64,000 nucleotides of DNA, from the NCBI GenBank assembly GCA_016342755.1, contig JAEINS010000005.1:186001-250000 (forward strand). Direction: 5' to 3'. The DNA comes from Melioribacteraceae bacterium (GTDB lineage: Bacteria; Bacteroidota; Ignavibacteria; Ignavibacteriales; Melioribacteraceae). Positions 17,322-26,675 of this stretch are shown here, in pieces. Made by a program: the position numbers and the translations under genes. The notes below the pieces were generated by a model. The model worked only from the letters and a program-made list of their open reading frames with translations, ran no database searches and had not been told where the DNA came from. Within the stretch, counting starts at the first letter, position 1; each line of letters starts with the position of its first letter.

Positions 17322-18353
17322 TTATTTACTAAGTACCCGCGAAGATTCCCTGACAATTAACTCAGTATCAAAAACAACTTTTTCTACTGGCAGCAAAGTT
17401 GTCGCTTCAATATTTCTAATAAGAATTTCAGCCGATTTTTTCCCAATTTCATGCTGCGGAGCGCAAATTGTTGTTAAAGGTATTGGATAATTTTTTGCGT
17501 AATAAATATCATCATTGCCAATAATAGAAATATCATCCGGAACTTTTATGTTTAATTCCTTTAAGACTGTAAGCACAGCTAAAGCCTGTTGATCGTTAAA
17601 ACATACAATGGCGGTTGGATAATCTTTTTTAGCTGTATTCTTAAAATACTCTTTTGTCTTAGTAAAACTTTCTTCATACTTTGAACCAATCTCGACAACC
17701 ATATTTTTATTAAAAACCAAAGTTCTTTCGCTAAAAGCATATTTAAATCCCTCAATTCTCTCTTGCGTGTGCGAGGAATTGGGAGGCCCGGTAAAATGAA
17801 CAATTTTTGTATGACCGTTATCAATAAGGTATTTAACAGCTTTTTTTATTGCCCTAATATTATCAATGGCAACTACGTTAGCCTGTATTCCTTTAACATC
17901 TTCCAAAAGAACAAAAGGATAATTAACCATTTTAAGTCTAAATAAATGTTCAATCTCGGCAGTTCCCTCTAATAACGGAGCAATAATAGTTCCTTTAATA
18001 TCTTTTTGGGAGAACAAATGGGAAATTCGTTTTTCAGTTTCATGGTTATTTTCAGAACTTGTAATAACTAAAGAATATCCTTTACTATTAGCATATTCTT
18101 TAACACCTGCAGCTATCGAGTAATAAAAGGGATATTGTAAATCCTTTATAATTAGTCCAATTGTCTTATCAACATCACCACTTTTTAGGTTTCTGGCAAT
18201 TCCCTTAGGTCTAAAATTGAGTTCTTTCATTACATTTAGAATATGCTCCCTCGTTGAAGATTTCACTGACTCTTTTGCATTAATTACTGCTGAAACAGTA
18301 GCTTTAGAAACCCCGGCACGTTTAGCAACATCTATTATTGTAGTTTTTTTCAT
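17322..18353 (-). CDS. LacI-family transcriptional regulator
   Basis: A 343-residue LacI/GalR protein. The N-terminal helix-turn-helix is TIIDVAKRAGVSKATVSAVI (residues 4-23), followed by the hinge region (FRPKGIARNLKSGDVDKTIG) and a periplasmic-binding-like effector domain ending in TTICAPQHEIGKKSAEIL. Family members repress sugar genes and release on binding an inducer. Two CG-centred operators, one before its own start and one before the GH3 gene, indicate autoregulation and control of the GH3-GPH operon that it precedes. The inducer is unknown, probably the GH3 product or substrate. Confidence 0.9.
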   Translation of the reverse strand: MKKTTIIDVAKRAGVSKATVSAVINAKESVKSSTREHILNVMKELNFRPKGIARNLKSGDVDKTIGLIIKDLQYPFYYSIAAGVKEYANSKGYSLVITSSENNHETEKRISHLFSQKDIKGTIIAPLLEGTAEIEHLFRLKMVNYPFVLLEDVKGIQANVVAIDNIRAIKKAVKYLIDNGHTKIVHFTGPPNSSHTQERIEGFKYAFSERTLVFNKNMVVEIGSKYEESFTKTKEYFKNTAKKDYPTAIVCFNDQQALAVLTVLKELNIKVPDDISIIGNDDIYYAKNYPIPLTTICAPQHEIGKKSAEILIRNIEATTLLPVEKVVFDTELIVRESSRVLSK

Positions 18354-18367
18354 TTTCCACCTGGAAT

Positions 18368-18381
18368 TCGAAACGGTTCAA
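18368..18381. promoter_or_regulatory. LacI-type autoregulatory operator
   Basis: TCGAAACGGTTCAA lies 15 bases before the lacI start codon, overlapping the expected promoter or leader. It differs from a perfect TTGAAACGGTTCAA palindrome at one base and matches the operator upstream of the GH3 gene. A weaker half-match (ACGGTTTGAA) follows a few bases further upstream. Confidence 0.65.
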
Positions 18382-18625
18382 TTTTACGGTTTGAAAATAA
18401 AATTTAATTAATATAAAGTCAATAAAATCATTTCGTTTAATCTGATTTTAGTATTTTAAAAAACACATTCTCCCCAGCCCGGCTTATTAATATCCCAATT
18501 ATCAAATAACATAATAAAAGATTTTATAAGAGTAATTCCCTAAACCATCATAACAGAAATTATTTTACACACTTTATTTTAACTTCTTTTCTATTCTTTT
18601 CATAAATTTACAATTCAAAACTAAA

Positions 18626-21019
18626 ATGGATTTTATGCCACAAATAGATAAAAATAATATTGAAATACTTGCACCGGGCGGTGATCCAGATTCGATAAAA
18701 GCGGCAATTCTTGCTGGTGCTGATGCAGTTTATCTTGGATTGAAAAAATTTAATGCCCGTAAAAGAGCTGAGAACATTGATAATCAGCAGTTAGCAGACC
18801 TTATTAATATTGCGCATTCCCGTAATGTAAAAATATATATTACCATGAACATTCTTCTTACCCAGCAAGAAATCCCGGAAGCATTAGAAATAGTAGATGA
18901 ACTTATATATTTGGGAATAGATGCTCTTATTGTTCAGGATGCCGGACTTTGTTACCTGTTAAAAAAAGAATTTCCAGATTTAGAAGTTCATGCCTCAACC
19001 CAAATGACAACACACAACTTTCTACAGATTGAGTTTTTAAAAAAACTTGGTGTTAAACAGCTTAATTTTTCGAGAGAATTATCGGCAGACGAACTTAAAC
19101 CACTTATCAAATGCTCACATAATAACGAAATAAAAACTGAATTTTTTGTTCACGGTGCTTATTGCATTTCATGTTCGGGCATTTGTTATATGAGTGCTGC
19201 CATTGCTGCCCAGCCGGGAAACAGAGGCGCGTGTCTTCAGCCTTGCCGCAGGCAATACAGCACTAACGAAGAATCTGAAAAAGATTACTTACTTAGTCTT
19301 AAAGACAATAATGCTCTTCCGCATGCCGAAGAATTAATTGAAGCGGGTGCCGATACTCTGAAAATAGAAGGCCGCATTAAAGGTTATAATTACGTTTACG
19401 AAGTAACTAATACCTGGCGCGAAACAGTTGATAAATTATTTTCTTCTAAATCGGCAGATTTTAAAAGAGTTGAAAAGGTTTTTAACCGCGATTTTTCTAC
19501 AGGCTATTTTCAAGGTTCAGTTTCCGATAAAATGTTTATCACCTCGCCTCTCGATCAGTCATTAAAACAGATTGGCATAATTGAAAATTATACCGCAAAT
19601 ACTAAACAACTTTTTATTGATAGAAAAACCGATCTTAAAAATGGAGACCGGATAAACATATACACACCCGAAAATAAATTTATTTGCGGTGCTATTATTA
19701 AAGGATCACTAAAACAAAATACGTTTAATATTGAAATTGAAAATCAGTTAAAAGGAAAAATTCTTAAAGGTCAGCTGGTTATGTTTTTGTCAGATCAAAG
19801 TCAGGCTGAAATTCTAAAATCAAATATTGATCAACTCGCGCCAATTTCGGATAAATTGAATGTTACAGTTACCGGAAAAATTAACGAACCATTACGGGCA
19901 ACATTCAGTTCGGGAAATAAAAAGATTGAAGTTATAAGTGAATCGGTTCTTGCCGCCGCCCAAAATTTAGGTTTAAATAAAGAAACGTTAATTAAACAGT
20001 TTGGCAGGCTGGGCGAAACACAATTTCAGTTAGGAGATATTGATGTTTCCCAGCTTGAAGATAGTTTATTTATACCTGTTAAAGAACTTAACAATATGCG
20101 GCGTTATGCTGTTGATAAATTTGTTATTGTAAAACCGGAATTTATATTTAAGAAAAAAGAACCCGGAAAAGTTAAGCGGACAAAAAAACTAGCTCTGTTA
20201 ATTTCGGATGAAAGTGAGATAGAATATTTTTCAAATAATTTTGACGGGCAAATATTTTTTGAAACTACTACATATACTAAAATTGAAAAATTGAACCGCC
20301 GAATAAATCTATGGCTTCCCCCTTTTATTGTTGATAAAGAAATTCCTTATTATCAGAATTTAATTACAGAATTAAATCCAAACCTGGTAGTAAGCGAGAA
20401 TAGCGGGTTGGGAAATTGGTGCGGTAATAATGGACAAAACTGGATTGCCGGACCGCAATTAAACAGCAGTAACGGGTATTCGTTTGATACTTACAAAGAA
20501 TTAGCCAATGCATCCGGCGGATTTTATTCCACAGAAATCAATAAAAATCAGATTAAAGATTTTTCTGTGCCGGATAATTTTAATACATATTATAATGTTT
20601 TTGGTAATGTACTGCTAATGACTACAAGACAATGTCTTTTTCTAAAGCCGAATCTTTGTCCGTTTAATAAAAGCAAAACAGATATTAGCTGTATAAAAGG
20701 ATGTGATAATTACACCAAGTATTTTGATGAACGAAACATTCCATTCCACATAGTTAAAAGTTACGGTCACATTAACAGAATTTTTAACGATGCCTTGCTG
20801 TTTTTACCCGAAGCAATTAACGATATAAACGCAGAATATTTCCTTCTGGATTTTAGACAATTTGCGTTTTCGAAATTAACACGCGAACAAAAACTGAGGA
20901 TAACCAGATTTTTCCAATCGACAATTGATCTTAAGAAACTTGATCAGACTGAGCTAAAGTCGATAAAAGGAATCATTGGATCTGTTACAAGAGGAAATTA
21001 TCAAAGAGGATTTGAATAA
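18626..21019 (+). CDS. U32-family peptidase-like protein, probable RNA-hydroxylation type
   Basis: A 797-residue U32 protein. The N-terminal barrel has EILAPGGDPDSIKAAILAGADAVY and NARKRAENI. The central cysteine cluster includes GICYMSAAIAAQPGNRGACL and QPCRRQYS (about residues 188-208), a signature of U32 proteins that hydroxylate RNA (RlhA on 23S rRNA, TrhP on tRNA) with an iron-sulphur centre. A long C-terminal part carries further cysteines (RQCLFLKPNLCPFN, CIKGCDNYTKYFDE). Length fits the RlhA-like group with a DUF3656-type middle domain. Earlier annotations call this family collagenase-like proteases, but protease activity is doubtful for this branch. It is transcribed divergently from lacI and ends at a strong hairpin. 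Confidence 0.8.
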   Translation: MDFMPQIDKNNIEILAPGGDPDSIKAAILAGADAVYLGLKKFNARKRAENIDNQQLADLINIAHSRNVKIYITMNILLTQQEIPEALEIVDELIYLGIDALIVQDAGLCYLLKKEFPDLEVHASTQMTTHNFLQIEFLKKLGVKQLNFSRELSADELKPLIKCSHNNEIKTEFFVHGAYCISCSGICYMSAAIAAQPGNRGACLQPCRRQYSTNEESEKDYLLSLKDNNALPHAEELIEAGADTLKIEGRIKGYNYVYEVTNTWRETVDKLFSSKSADFKRVEKVFNRDFSTGYFQGSVSDKMFITSPLDQSLKQIGIIENYTANTKQLFIDRKTDLKNGDRINIYTPENKFICGAIIKGSLKQNTFNIEIENQLKGKILKGQLVMFLSDQSQAEILKSNIDQLAPISDKLNVTVTGKINEPLRATFSSGNKKIEVISESVLAAAQNLGLNKETLIKQFGRLGETQFQLGDIDVSQLEDSLFIPVKELNNMRRYAVDKFVIVKPEFIFKKKEPGKVKRTKKLALLISDESEIEYFSNNFDGQIFFETTTYTKIEKLNRRINLWLPPFIVDKEIPYYQNLITELNPNLVVSENSGLGNWCGNNGQNWIAGPQLNSSNGYSFDTYKELANASGGFYSTEINKNQIKDFSVPDNFNTYYNVFGNVLLMTTRQCLFLKPNLCPFNKSKTDISCIKGCDNYTKYFDERNIPFHIVKSYGHINRIFNDALLFLPEAINDINAEYFLLDFRQFAFSKLTREQKLRITRFFQSTIDLKKLDQTELKSIKGIIGSVTRGNYQRGFE

Positions 21020-21050
21020 CCGTTTATTTTTTTGATCAATCCGGAATTTA

Positions 21051-21075
21051 ACCCGGCTTTTTTATGAAGCCGGGT
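21051..21075 (+). terminator. Terminator after the U32 gene
   Basis: ACCCGGCTT pairs perfectly with AAGCCGGGT over nine bases with a 7-base loop. It lies 31 bases after the stop codon. The downstream T-tract is weak (GTTTATATT). Confidence 0.75.
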
Positions 21076-21296
21076 GTTTATATTAAACCTCAACTTTTAC
21101 AATGTAATTTAACAGTTTGTATATATTCTATTAAATCTGTACAACTCAAGCATTTTATAATTGAGTAGTAATAATGAAGTTTTCCCTGCCAAATTAAAGG
21201 TAGCTTTTAGATAATTTTCCTAATTTGATATATCTAATTTAAATTTTATTGGAAATTAGGTCTTTCTTTAAAGTAGATATTACCTAGAGATATAAA

Positions 21297-22232
21297 ATGT
21301 ATATATACACAGATAACACTGAATTTACAAAAGGATTCTTAAACCGGCAATTTGACTGGAAGAATGTTAACCTTGAAGAAATGCCTGATTATTTATCAAT
21401 ACTATCTCAAAAAATATTTCCATCAAAAGACATTTATAAATCAGCTGTAGATAATTTTACCGGCTGGGATTACCTGTTTATTACAGAAAGTTCAAATTTT
21501 TCTCAGTTTGATCTATTAGTGGAAATTGGGCAAAAAAACTTAGATATAACTGAAAATATTTTGTGTGTTGCCGGTTCTGGAAATAATTTCCATGGCTTTA
21601 GAAACAGAAACTGGGAAAGCATTTTCGGGAATATTCATTTATCTATCTTATTAAGTCCGAAAATGGAACTAGAAAATATATCTTCAGCAATAATAATGTT
21701 ATCGGCTGTTTCTCTGGTAGAAACTATAGATTCTTTAAAAGAATTAAATAATAAAGCAGCTATAAAATGGGTTAACGATATAATTATTAATAACTCGAAA
21801 GTGGGCGGCATTATTACACAGGCCCAGCTCGAAAAACAGACAGTTAAAAATATTGAGATTGGTATTGGGCTTAATGTTATGAAAACACCACAAATAGAAT
21901 CGGATTCTATAATACCAACTGCAACCTCTTTGTACCAGGAAGCTGTAAATAAAAAATCAATTAAAGTTTATAAAGTGTTTAATAACCTGGCTGAAATTTT
22001 ATACACTAATTATGAGCTGCTGTTAAGCGATGGTTTTGATCTGATTTATAATAAATATATTAAGCGGTCTGCCATACTTGGTAAAAAAGTAAGAGTAATA
22101 ACCGATCCTTTACATGGGGAAAACGAAGTAGTTATAGAAGGGATGGTAGAACATATTGGCGAAAATCTGCAACTAAATTTTTACGGTAAAAACAGAACTA
22201 TTTCTAAAGGAAGACTAATTTATATGGAATAA
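21297..22232 (+). CDS. birA: Biotin-protein ligase-like protein
   Basis: A 311-residue protein of the biotin/lipoate ligase fold, without a DNA-binding domain. The catalytic core is recognisable: AGSGNNFHGFRNRNWES replaces the usual GRGRxGRxW biotinyl-AMP loop, and KWVNDIIINNSKVGGIITQ and IGIGLNV are the canonical substrate-binding motifs; a small C-terminal SH3-like domain follows (EVVIEGMVEH). The enzyme would attach biotin to the carrier Lys of the carboxyltransferase encoded just downstream. An extra N-terminal region of about 65 residues is not recognised. The altered loop makes activity plausible but not certain. The 75-base gap to oadG suggests co-transcription. Confidence 0.75.
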   Translation: MYIYTDNTEFTKGFLNRQFDWKNVNLEEMPDYLSILSQKIFPSKDIYKSAVDNFTGWDYLFITESSNFSQFDLLVEIGQKNLDITENILCVAGSGNNFHGFRNRNWESIFGNIHLSILLSPKMELENISSAIIMLSAVSLVETIDSLKELNNKAAIKWVNDIIINNSKVGGIITQAQLEKQTVKNIEIGIGLNVMKTPQIESDSIIPTATSLYQEAVNKKSIKVYKVFNNLAEILYTNYELLLSDGFDLIYNKYIKRSAILGKKVRVITDPLHGENEVVIEGMVEHIGENLQLNFYGKNRTISKGRLIYME

Positions 22233-22307
22233 CACTTAGAAATTTAATATTTTCATAGTTTACATATAAAAAAACAATTTTCATATTTAACAAAACGGCA
22301 CCAATTT

Positions 22308-22544
22308 ATGGAACAACCTACAATTATTTCAATATGCTTTTCTGCACTTATAGCTATTTTTATTGTGTTACCTCTTCTGGCTCTTATTATGCATTTTATA
22401 GTTATCCTCTTTCCAAAAGAGAAAGATGAAAAGCAGACATTAACCTCCAGTAATACAGATGCGGCTCTTTATGCTGCCATTTCAACAACTTATCAAACAT
22501 TATATCCGGGAACAAAAGTAACCGGAATTGTGGAGAAAAAATAA
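22308..22544 (+). CDS. Small membrane subunit of sodium-pumping decarboxylase (OadG-like)
   Basis: A 78-residue protein with one membrane helix (about residues 8-33) and a charged cytoplasmic tail (FPKEKDEKQ), the form of the gamma subunit that holds together sodium-translocating decarboxylases. Sequence identity in this family is low, so the call relies on size, topology and its place directly before the carboxyltransferase (one base between stop and start) and the beta subunit. It would tether the soluble alpha subunit to the membrane. Confidence 0.7.
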   Translation: MEQPTIISICFSALIAIFIVLPLLALIMHFIVILFPKEKDEKQTLTSSNTDAALYAAISTTYQTLYPGTKVTGIVEKK

Positions 22545-22545
22545 A

Positions 22546-24378
22546 ATGATATTTACAAAAGATCCGAAGAAAATCAATGTCCACTTTACTCCCTTTAGAG
22601 ATGGTTTACAAAGCTCTTTTGGCGGTAAAGTAAGATTAAAAGACTTTTTACCTGCTATGGAAATGGCAGCAAAAGCCGGAATTAGACACATGGAGTTTGG
22701 AGGCGGAGCAAGATATCAGGCTCCTCTATTTTATCTGAATGAAGATCCGTTTGAAACAATGAAAACTATTAGAGAAAAAGTAGGTCCAGATGTGGATTTA
22801 CAAATTCTTACAAGATCAGTATCCGGCGTTACACTTACAACACAGTCTATTGAAGCGTTACAGCTTCAGGCTAAATTGATGTTTGAACACGGTACTACTT
22901 ATGACCGTAACTTTGACTTTATGAATGACGTGCGTAATCTGGTTAAAACGGGTCAGCCTATTGTTGATTCAGGAATGCATCATCAGGTTTGTATAGCTTT
23001 AATGGGATTGCCGTTCCATTCAGATAAAGTTCATTCAGCCCAATATTATATTAGTGTTGGTAAACAGCTGCTAGAAAGCGATATTCATATTGATAGTCTT
23101 TGTTTAAAAGATGCCAGCGGAACTACCGATCCTAAAACAGTATACGAAACAGCAATTGGCTTAAAGAAAATTATGCCGGCGGGAATGAAATTATGGATGC
23201 ATACCCATGATACCGCAAGTATGGCTGTAGCATGTTATATGGCTGGTATTGCGGGCGGTGTTGATGGTGTTGATCTTTCCGTAAGACCAATGGCCAGCGG
23301 TACAGTTCAGGCCGATGTTCGTTCTTTGGCTCACGCGCTAAAAGGAACCGGTTATTCACTTGATATAGAAGTTTCAAAAATGGCTGAAATTGAAAGAGTT
23401 TTAACTGATGGCTTAAAAGATTATGCTTTTAATCCTACAACTACAACAGCCGATGCAAGAGTATTGGGATTCCCAATGCCTGGCGGCGCAATTGGACCAA
23501 ATGTTCACATGATGGAAAAAGCCGGTATTCTTGAAAAATACAGCGAAGTACTTGCCGAATTTCCGGTTGTTGTTGAAGCTGGCGGTGCATGGACAAGTGT
23601 TACACCAGGAAGTCAGCAATATTGGCTGCAGGCATTTAACAATGTTATGTTTGGCCGCTGGGAAAAAATTGATCCCGGTTTTGGTAAATCAGCACTTGGG
23701 TATTTTGGCAGAACACCACTCGCGGCCGATCCAAAAGTTATTAAAAAAGCTTCAGAACAGCTTAATTTACCTTTCTTCGAAGGTGAACCGCTTGCTGCTG
23801 CTCCAAATAATATTGGTGCCGCAAGAGAAGCACTTGCTGAGAGAAAATTACCAATTACCGATAAAAATATTTTCTTAGTACTTTCCGCAATGGTTCCAGG
23901 TAAAAAAATGGAAGCTAACGAAGGAATTAGATTTTTAACTGGGAAAGGAAAAGTTGATATTCCTTTAAAAAAGGCGGAACCAACTACTGTTAAAACTGAA
24001 ACTAAACCAATAGTAACAACCGGTATTAGCGCGCCTGTTACTTCAAAATGTACAGTTAACGAAAAAGGTGTTGAAAGAACTTTCACAGTTACTATTGAAC
24101 CAATAGAAGGATCTGCGGCTCCAAAAGTAAAAACCGAAACACCAAAAATTTCTAGCGAAGAAGGAAAAGTTTATTCAACATTTGCCGGTTCTGTTGATAT
24201 TGTAGATATATTAGTTAAGGTTGGTGATACTGTAGAGAAAGGCGATACTATTGCCCAAATTGAAGCCATGAAAGCTAAATTTGACATTAAGTCTCCTAGA
24301 AGTGGTGAAATAGCAGAAATCTTTGTCGCAATTGGTGATGAAGTGGATTCCTCCAGACCAATCTTAACAATTAAATAG
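22546..24378 (+). CDS. Biotin-dependent carboxyltransferase with biotin carrier domain (OadA/PycB-like, divergent)
   Basis: About 610 residues. The N-terminal TIM-barrel carboxyltransferase has FTPFRDGLQSSFGG, the carbamylated-Lys motif as CLKDASGTTDP, and metal ligands in WMHTHDTA. It differs from standard OadA (for example KDASG and VDLSVRPMASGT rather than KDMAG and VDTAISSMSGGT). A Pro/Thr/Lys-rich linker leads to a C-terminal biotinyl domain; the biotin acceptor is Lys576 in IEAMKAKFD, where the usual motif is AMKM. The enzyme should transfer carboxylate from a keto or acyl acid to biotin, for release by the membrane subunit encoded next. Oxaloacetate is the commonest substrate but is not proven. 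I start at MIFTKDP rather than an in-frame upstream ATG that overlaps oadG. Confidence 0.8.
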   Translation: MIFTKDPKKINVHFTPFRDGLQSSFGGKVRLKDFLPAMEMAAKAGIRHMEFGGGARYQAPLFYLNEDPFETMKTIREKVGPDVDLQILTRSVSGVTLTTQSIEALQLQAKLMFEHGTTYDRNFDFMNDVRNLVKTGQPIVDSGMHHQVCIALMGLPFHSDKVHSAQYYISVGKQLLESDIHIDSLCLKDASGTTDPKTVYETAIGLKKIMPAGMKLWMHTHDTASMAVACYMAGIAGGVDGVDLSVRPMASGTVQADVRSLAHALKGTGYSLDIEVSKMAEIERVLTDGLKDYAFNPTTTTADARVLGFPMPGGAIGPNVHMMEKAGILEKYSEVLAEFPVVVEAGGAWTSVTPGSQQYWLQAFNNVMFGRWEKIDPGFGKSALGYFGRTPLAADPKVIKKASEQLNLPFFEGEPLAAAPNNIGAAREALAERKLPITDKNIFLVLSAMVPGKKMEANEGIRFLTGKGKVDIPLKKAEPTTVKTETKPIVTTGISAPVTSKCTVNEKGVERTFTVTIEPIEGSAAPKVKTETPKISSEEGKVYSTFAGSVDIVDILVKVGDTVEKGDTIAQIEAMKAKFDIKSPRSGEIAEIFVAIGDEVDSSRPILTIK

Positions 24379-24390
24379 CGAAGGTGTTGT

Positions 24391-25518
24391 ATGAATACAT
24401 TTGTAAAACTATTACAACAGTCCGGTTTCGCTAATTTAGAATTTGGCAACTATTTAATGTTTATAGTTGCAGGAATCCTGATTTACTTAGCTATCAAAAA
24501 AGAATATGAACCGCTATTATTAATTCCTATTGGCTTTGGTATTATCCTGGCAAATCTGCCTTTAGGAATGATGGGTTCCTACGATGAAGGTATTATTGGG
24601 CTAATTTATAATATGGGAATAAAAACTGAATTATTGCCTCCAATTATATTTTTAGGAGTAGGAGTTCTAACCGATTTTCGTCCATTACTCGGCCGCCCAA
24701 TAACATTCTTGTTGGGAGCTGCCGCTCAGGTTGGAATATTTGTAGCCGCAATAGGTGCAGTTTATCTATTTGGTTTTACTATTGAAGAAGCGGCAAGTAT
24801 AGGAATCATCGGAGGTGCCGACGGTCCAACTTCAATATTTCTGGCAAGTCAGCTTGCACCCCATTTAATAGGTCCCATAGCAGTAGCTGCTTACAGTTAT
24901 ATGTCGTTAGTGCCTATTATTCAACCTCCTATTATGAAACTGCTAACAACTAAGAAAGAGCGAGCAATTGATATGCCCCAGGCAAGACCTGTATCAAAAA
25001 CCGCTGTTATTTTATTTCCTATAATTACAGGAATTGTTTCATCGCTAAGTATTCCTTCCAGTGCCCCATTAATTGGGATGTTGATGTTTGGAAACCTGAT
25101 AAGAGAAAGCGGTGTTACAGACAGGCTACGTAAAACCGCGGGAACTTCGCTAATTGATATAGTAACTATCTTTCTTGGTGTTACAGTCGGTGCTACAATG
25201 GACAGTGTACATTTTGTAAACATGCAGACTCTTATGATTTTAGTGATGGGTGCGGTTGCATTTAGTTTTAGTACAGCCGGAGGAATTTTGCTTGCAAAAG
25301 CATTGAATTTGATTCTTAAAAAAGAGAACAAAATAAATCCATGTATTGGAGCCGCTGGTGTTTCTGCTGTACCTATGTCAGCCAGAGTTGTACAGAAATT
25401 TGTTTCTGAACATACAGATGGCGAAGTAAATCCGTTAATGCAGGCTATGGGTCCTAATGTAGCCGGAGTTATTGGTTCTGCTGTTACTGCCGGAGTTTTT
25501 CTCAGTTTGCTTAGATAA
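24391..25518 (+). CDS. oadB: Sodium-translocating decarboxylase beta subunit
   Basis: A 375-residue integral membrane protein with the OadB/MmdB/GcdB signature: GVGVLTDFRPLLGRP, IGIIGGADGPTSIFLASQLAP, and GAAGVSAVPMSARVVQ near the end. It carries out decarboxylation of carboxybiotin coupled to sodium export. It follows the carboxyltransferase by 12 bases and has an AAGGTG ribosome site. It ends the unit at a strong hairpin. Together with the OadG-like and carboxyltransferase genes it forms a complete pump. Confidence 0.9.
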   Translation: MNTFVKLLQQSGFANLEFGNYLMFIVAGILIYLAIKKEYEPLLLIPIGFGIILANLPLGMMGSYDEGIIGLIYNMGIKTELLPPIIFLGVGVLTDFRPLLGRPITFLLGAAAQVGIFVAAIGAVYLFGFTIEEAASIGIIGGADGPTSIFLASQLAPHLIGPIAVAAYSYMSLVPIIQPPIMKLLTTKKERAIDMPQARPVSKTAVILFPIITGIVSSLSIPSSAPLIGMLMFGNLIRESGVTDRLRKTAGTSLIDIVTIFLGVTVGATMDSVHFVNMQTLMILVMGAVAFSFSTAGGILLAKALNLILKKENKINPCIGAAGVSAVPMSARVVQKFVSEHTDGEVNPLMQAMGPNVAGVIGSAVTAGVFLSLLR

Positions 25519-25552
25519 TAAACATTCAAAATACAAATTGTTTGTTTATAAG

Positions 25553-25583
25553 AAGCCGTTCATTAAAATTTATTGAACGGCTT
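25553..25583 (+). terminator. Terminator after oadB
   Basis: AAGCCGTTCA pairs with TGAACGGCTT over ten bases with an 11-base AT loop, followed by TTCTATTTC. It lies between two converging genes, so it may also stop transcription from selD on the other strand. Confidence 0.8.
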
Positions 25584-25640
25584 TTCTATTTCGTAGTAAT
25601 TGTGGTTTTATTTCTATTCCATTTAATAAGAATACAATTA

Positions 25641-26675
25641 TCATTCAGTAACTTTAATCAATACTTCTGATTTTTTACACAGCGTACCAAACACAACCGG
25701 ATCAATATTATTCTCTTTTAATAACGATTCAACTTCATCTATTGCACTGTTTTCAACGGCAATTAACAATCCCCCGCTTGTTTGCGGATCACAAAGAATC
25801 GATTTTTTACTCTCATCTTTTAGTTGAACATTATGTCCGTAACTTTCCCAATTTCTATTTGTACCGCCAGGCATACATACCTGTTTAATATATTTCTCAA
25901 CATTTTCGAAAGTCGGGATTTTATCGAATTCAATTTCAGCAGAAAGATTACTTCCTTCACACATTTCTGTAAGATGTCCAAGCAGACCAAAACCGGTAAC
26001 ATCAGTCATAGCCTTTACGCCTTCAATATTTGCTAATTCTAATCCTATTTTATTCAGTTTCGACATTGAATCGGGAGCAATTTTTTCATGCTCTGGCAGC
26101 AGTTTACCTTGTTTCTGTGCTGTTGTAAAAATGCCGACACCCAGAGGTTTTGTAAGATACAGTTTGCATCCTTCTTCGGCCGTATCATTTCTCTTTAATT
26201 TAGCTAGATCAACCTGACCGGTTACAGCCAATCCAAAAATAGGTTCAGGGCTATCGATACTGTGACCTCCGGCTAAAGAAATTCCGGCTTCAGCGCATGT
26301 TTGCCGACCGCCTTCTAATACTTGCCGGGCAACTTCGGGCGATAATTTATTTAATGGCCAGCCTAAAATAGCTATAGCTAAAAGAGGTTTTCCGCCCATT
26401 GCATAAACATCACTTATAGCGTTTGTTGCTGCTATCTTCCCAAAGGTGAACGGGTCATCTACAATAGGCATAAAAAAATCTGTTGTACTTATAATTGCGG
26501 TTCCGTCTCCCATATCGTAAACAGCCGCATCGTCCCTACTGTCATTGCCAACAAGTAAGTGCGCATCATTTATAGGAGTTATATTTGTTTCTAAAATTGT
26601 TGATAATACTTTAGGAGAAATCTTGCATCCGCAACCTGCTCCGTGGCTATACTGTGTTAATTTAATTTCATTCAT
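25641..26675 (-). CDS. selD: Selenophosphate synthetase
   Basis: A 344-residue SelD that makes selenophosphate from selenide and ATP. The redox-active site is present as [11 protein letters not shown] near the N-terminus, with Cys rather than selenocysteine. The ATP-grasp-like AIRS fold carries [27 protein letters not shown] and [12 protein letters not shown], and [13 protein letters not shown] near the C-terminus. It overlaps the mnmH stop by four bases (ATGA), so the two are translationally coupled. With mnmH as partner, the selenophosphate should go to 2-selenouridine in tRNA. No selA, selB or selC is visible here. Confidence 0.93.
   Translation of the reverse strand: MNEIKLTQYSHGAGCGCKISPKVLSTILETNITPINDAHLLVGNDSRDDAAVYDMGDGTAIISTTDFFMPIVDDPFTFGKIAATNAISDVYAMGGKPLLAIAILGWPLNKLSPEVARQVLEGGRQTCAEAGISLAGGHSIDSPEPIFGLAVTGQVDLAKLKRNDTAEEGCKLYLTKPLGVGIFTTAQKQGKLLPEHEKIAPDSMSKLNKIGLELANIEGVKAMTDVTGFGLLGHLTEMCEGSNLSAEIEFDKIPTFENVEKYIKQVCMPGGTNRNWESYGHNVQLKDESKKSILCDPQTSGGLLIAVENSAIDEVESLLKENNIDPVVFGTLCKKSEVLIKVTE

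Noticed and set aside
18354-18625. Small gene between lacI and the U32 gene
   Set aside because: Apart from the operator and leader sequence it contains no frame with a start and ribosome site that resembles a protein.
22528-22546. Upstream ATG for the carboxyltransferase
   Set aside because: It would overlap oadG and add residues unlike the family; the internal ATG fits one base after the oadG stop.
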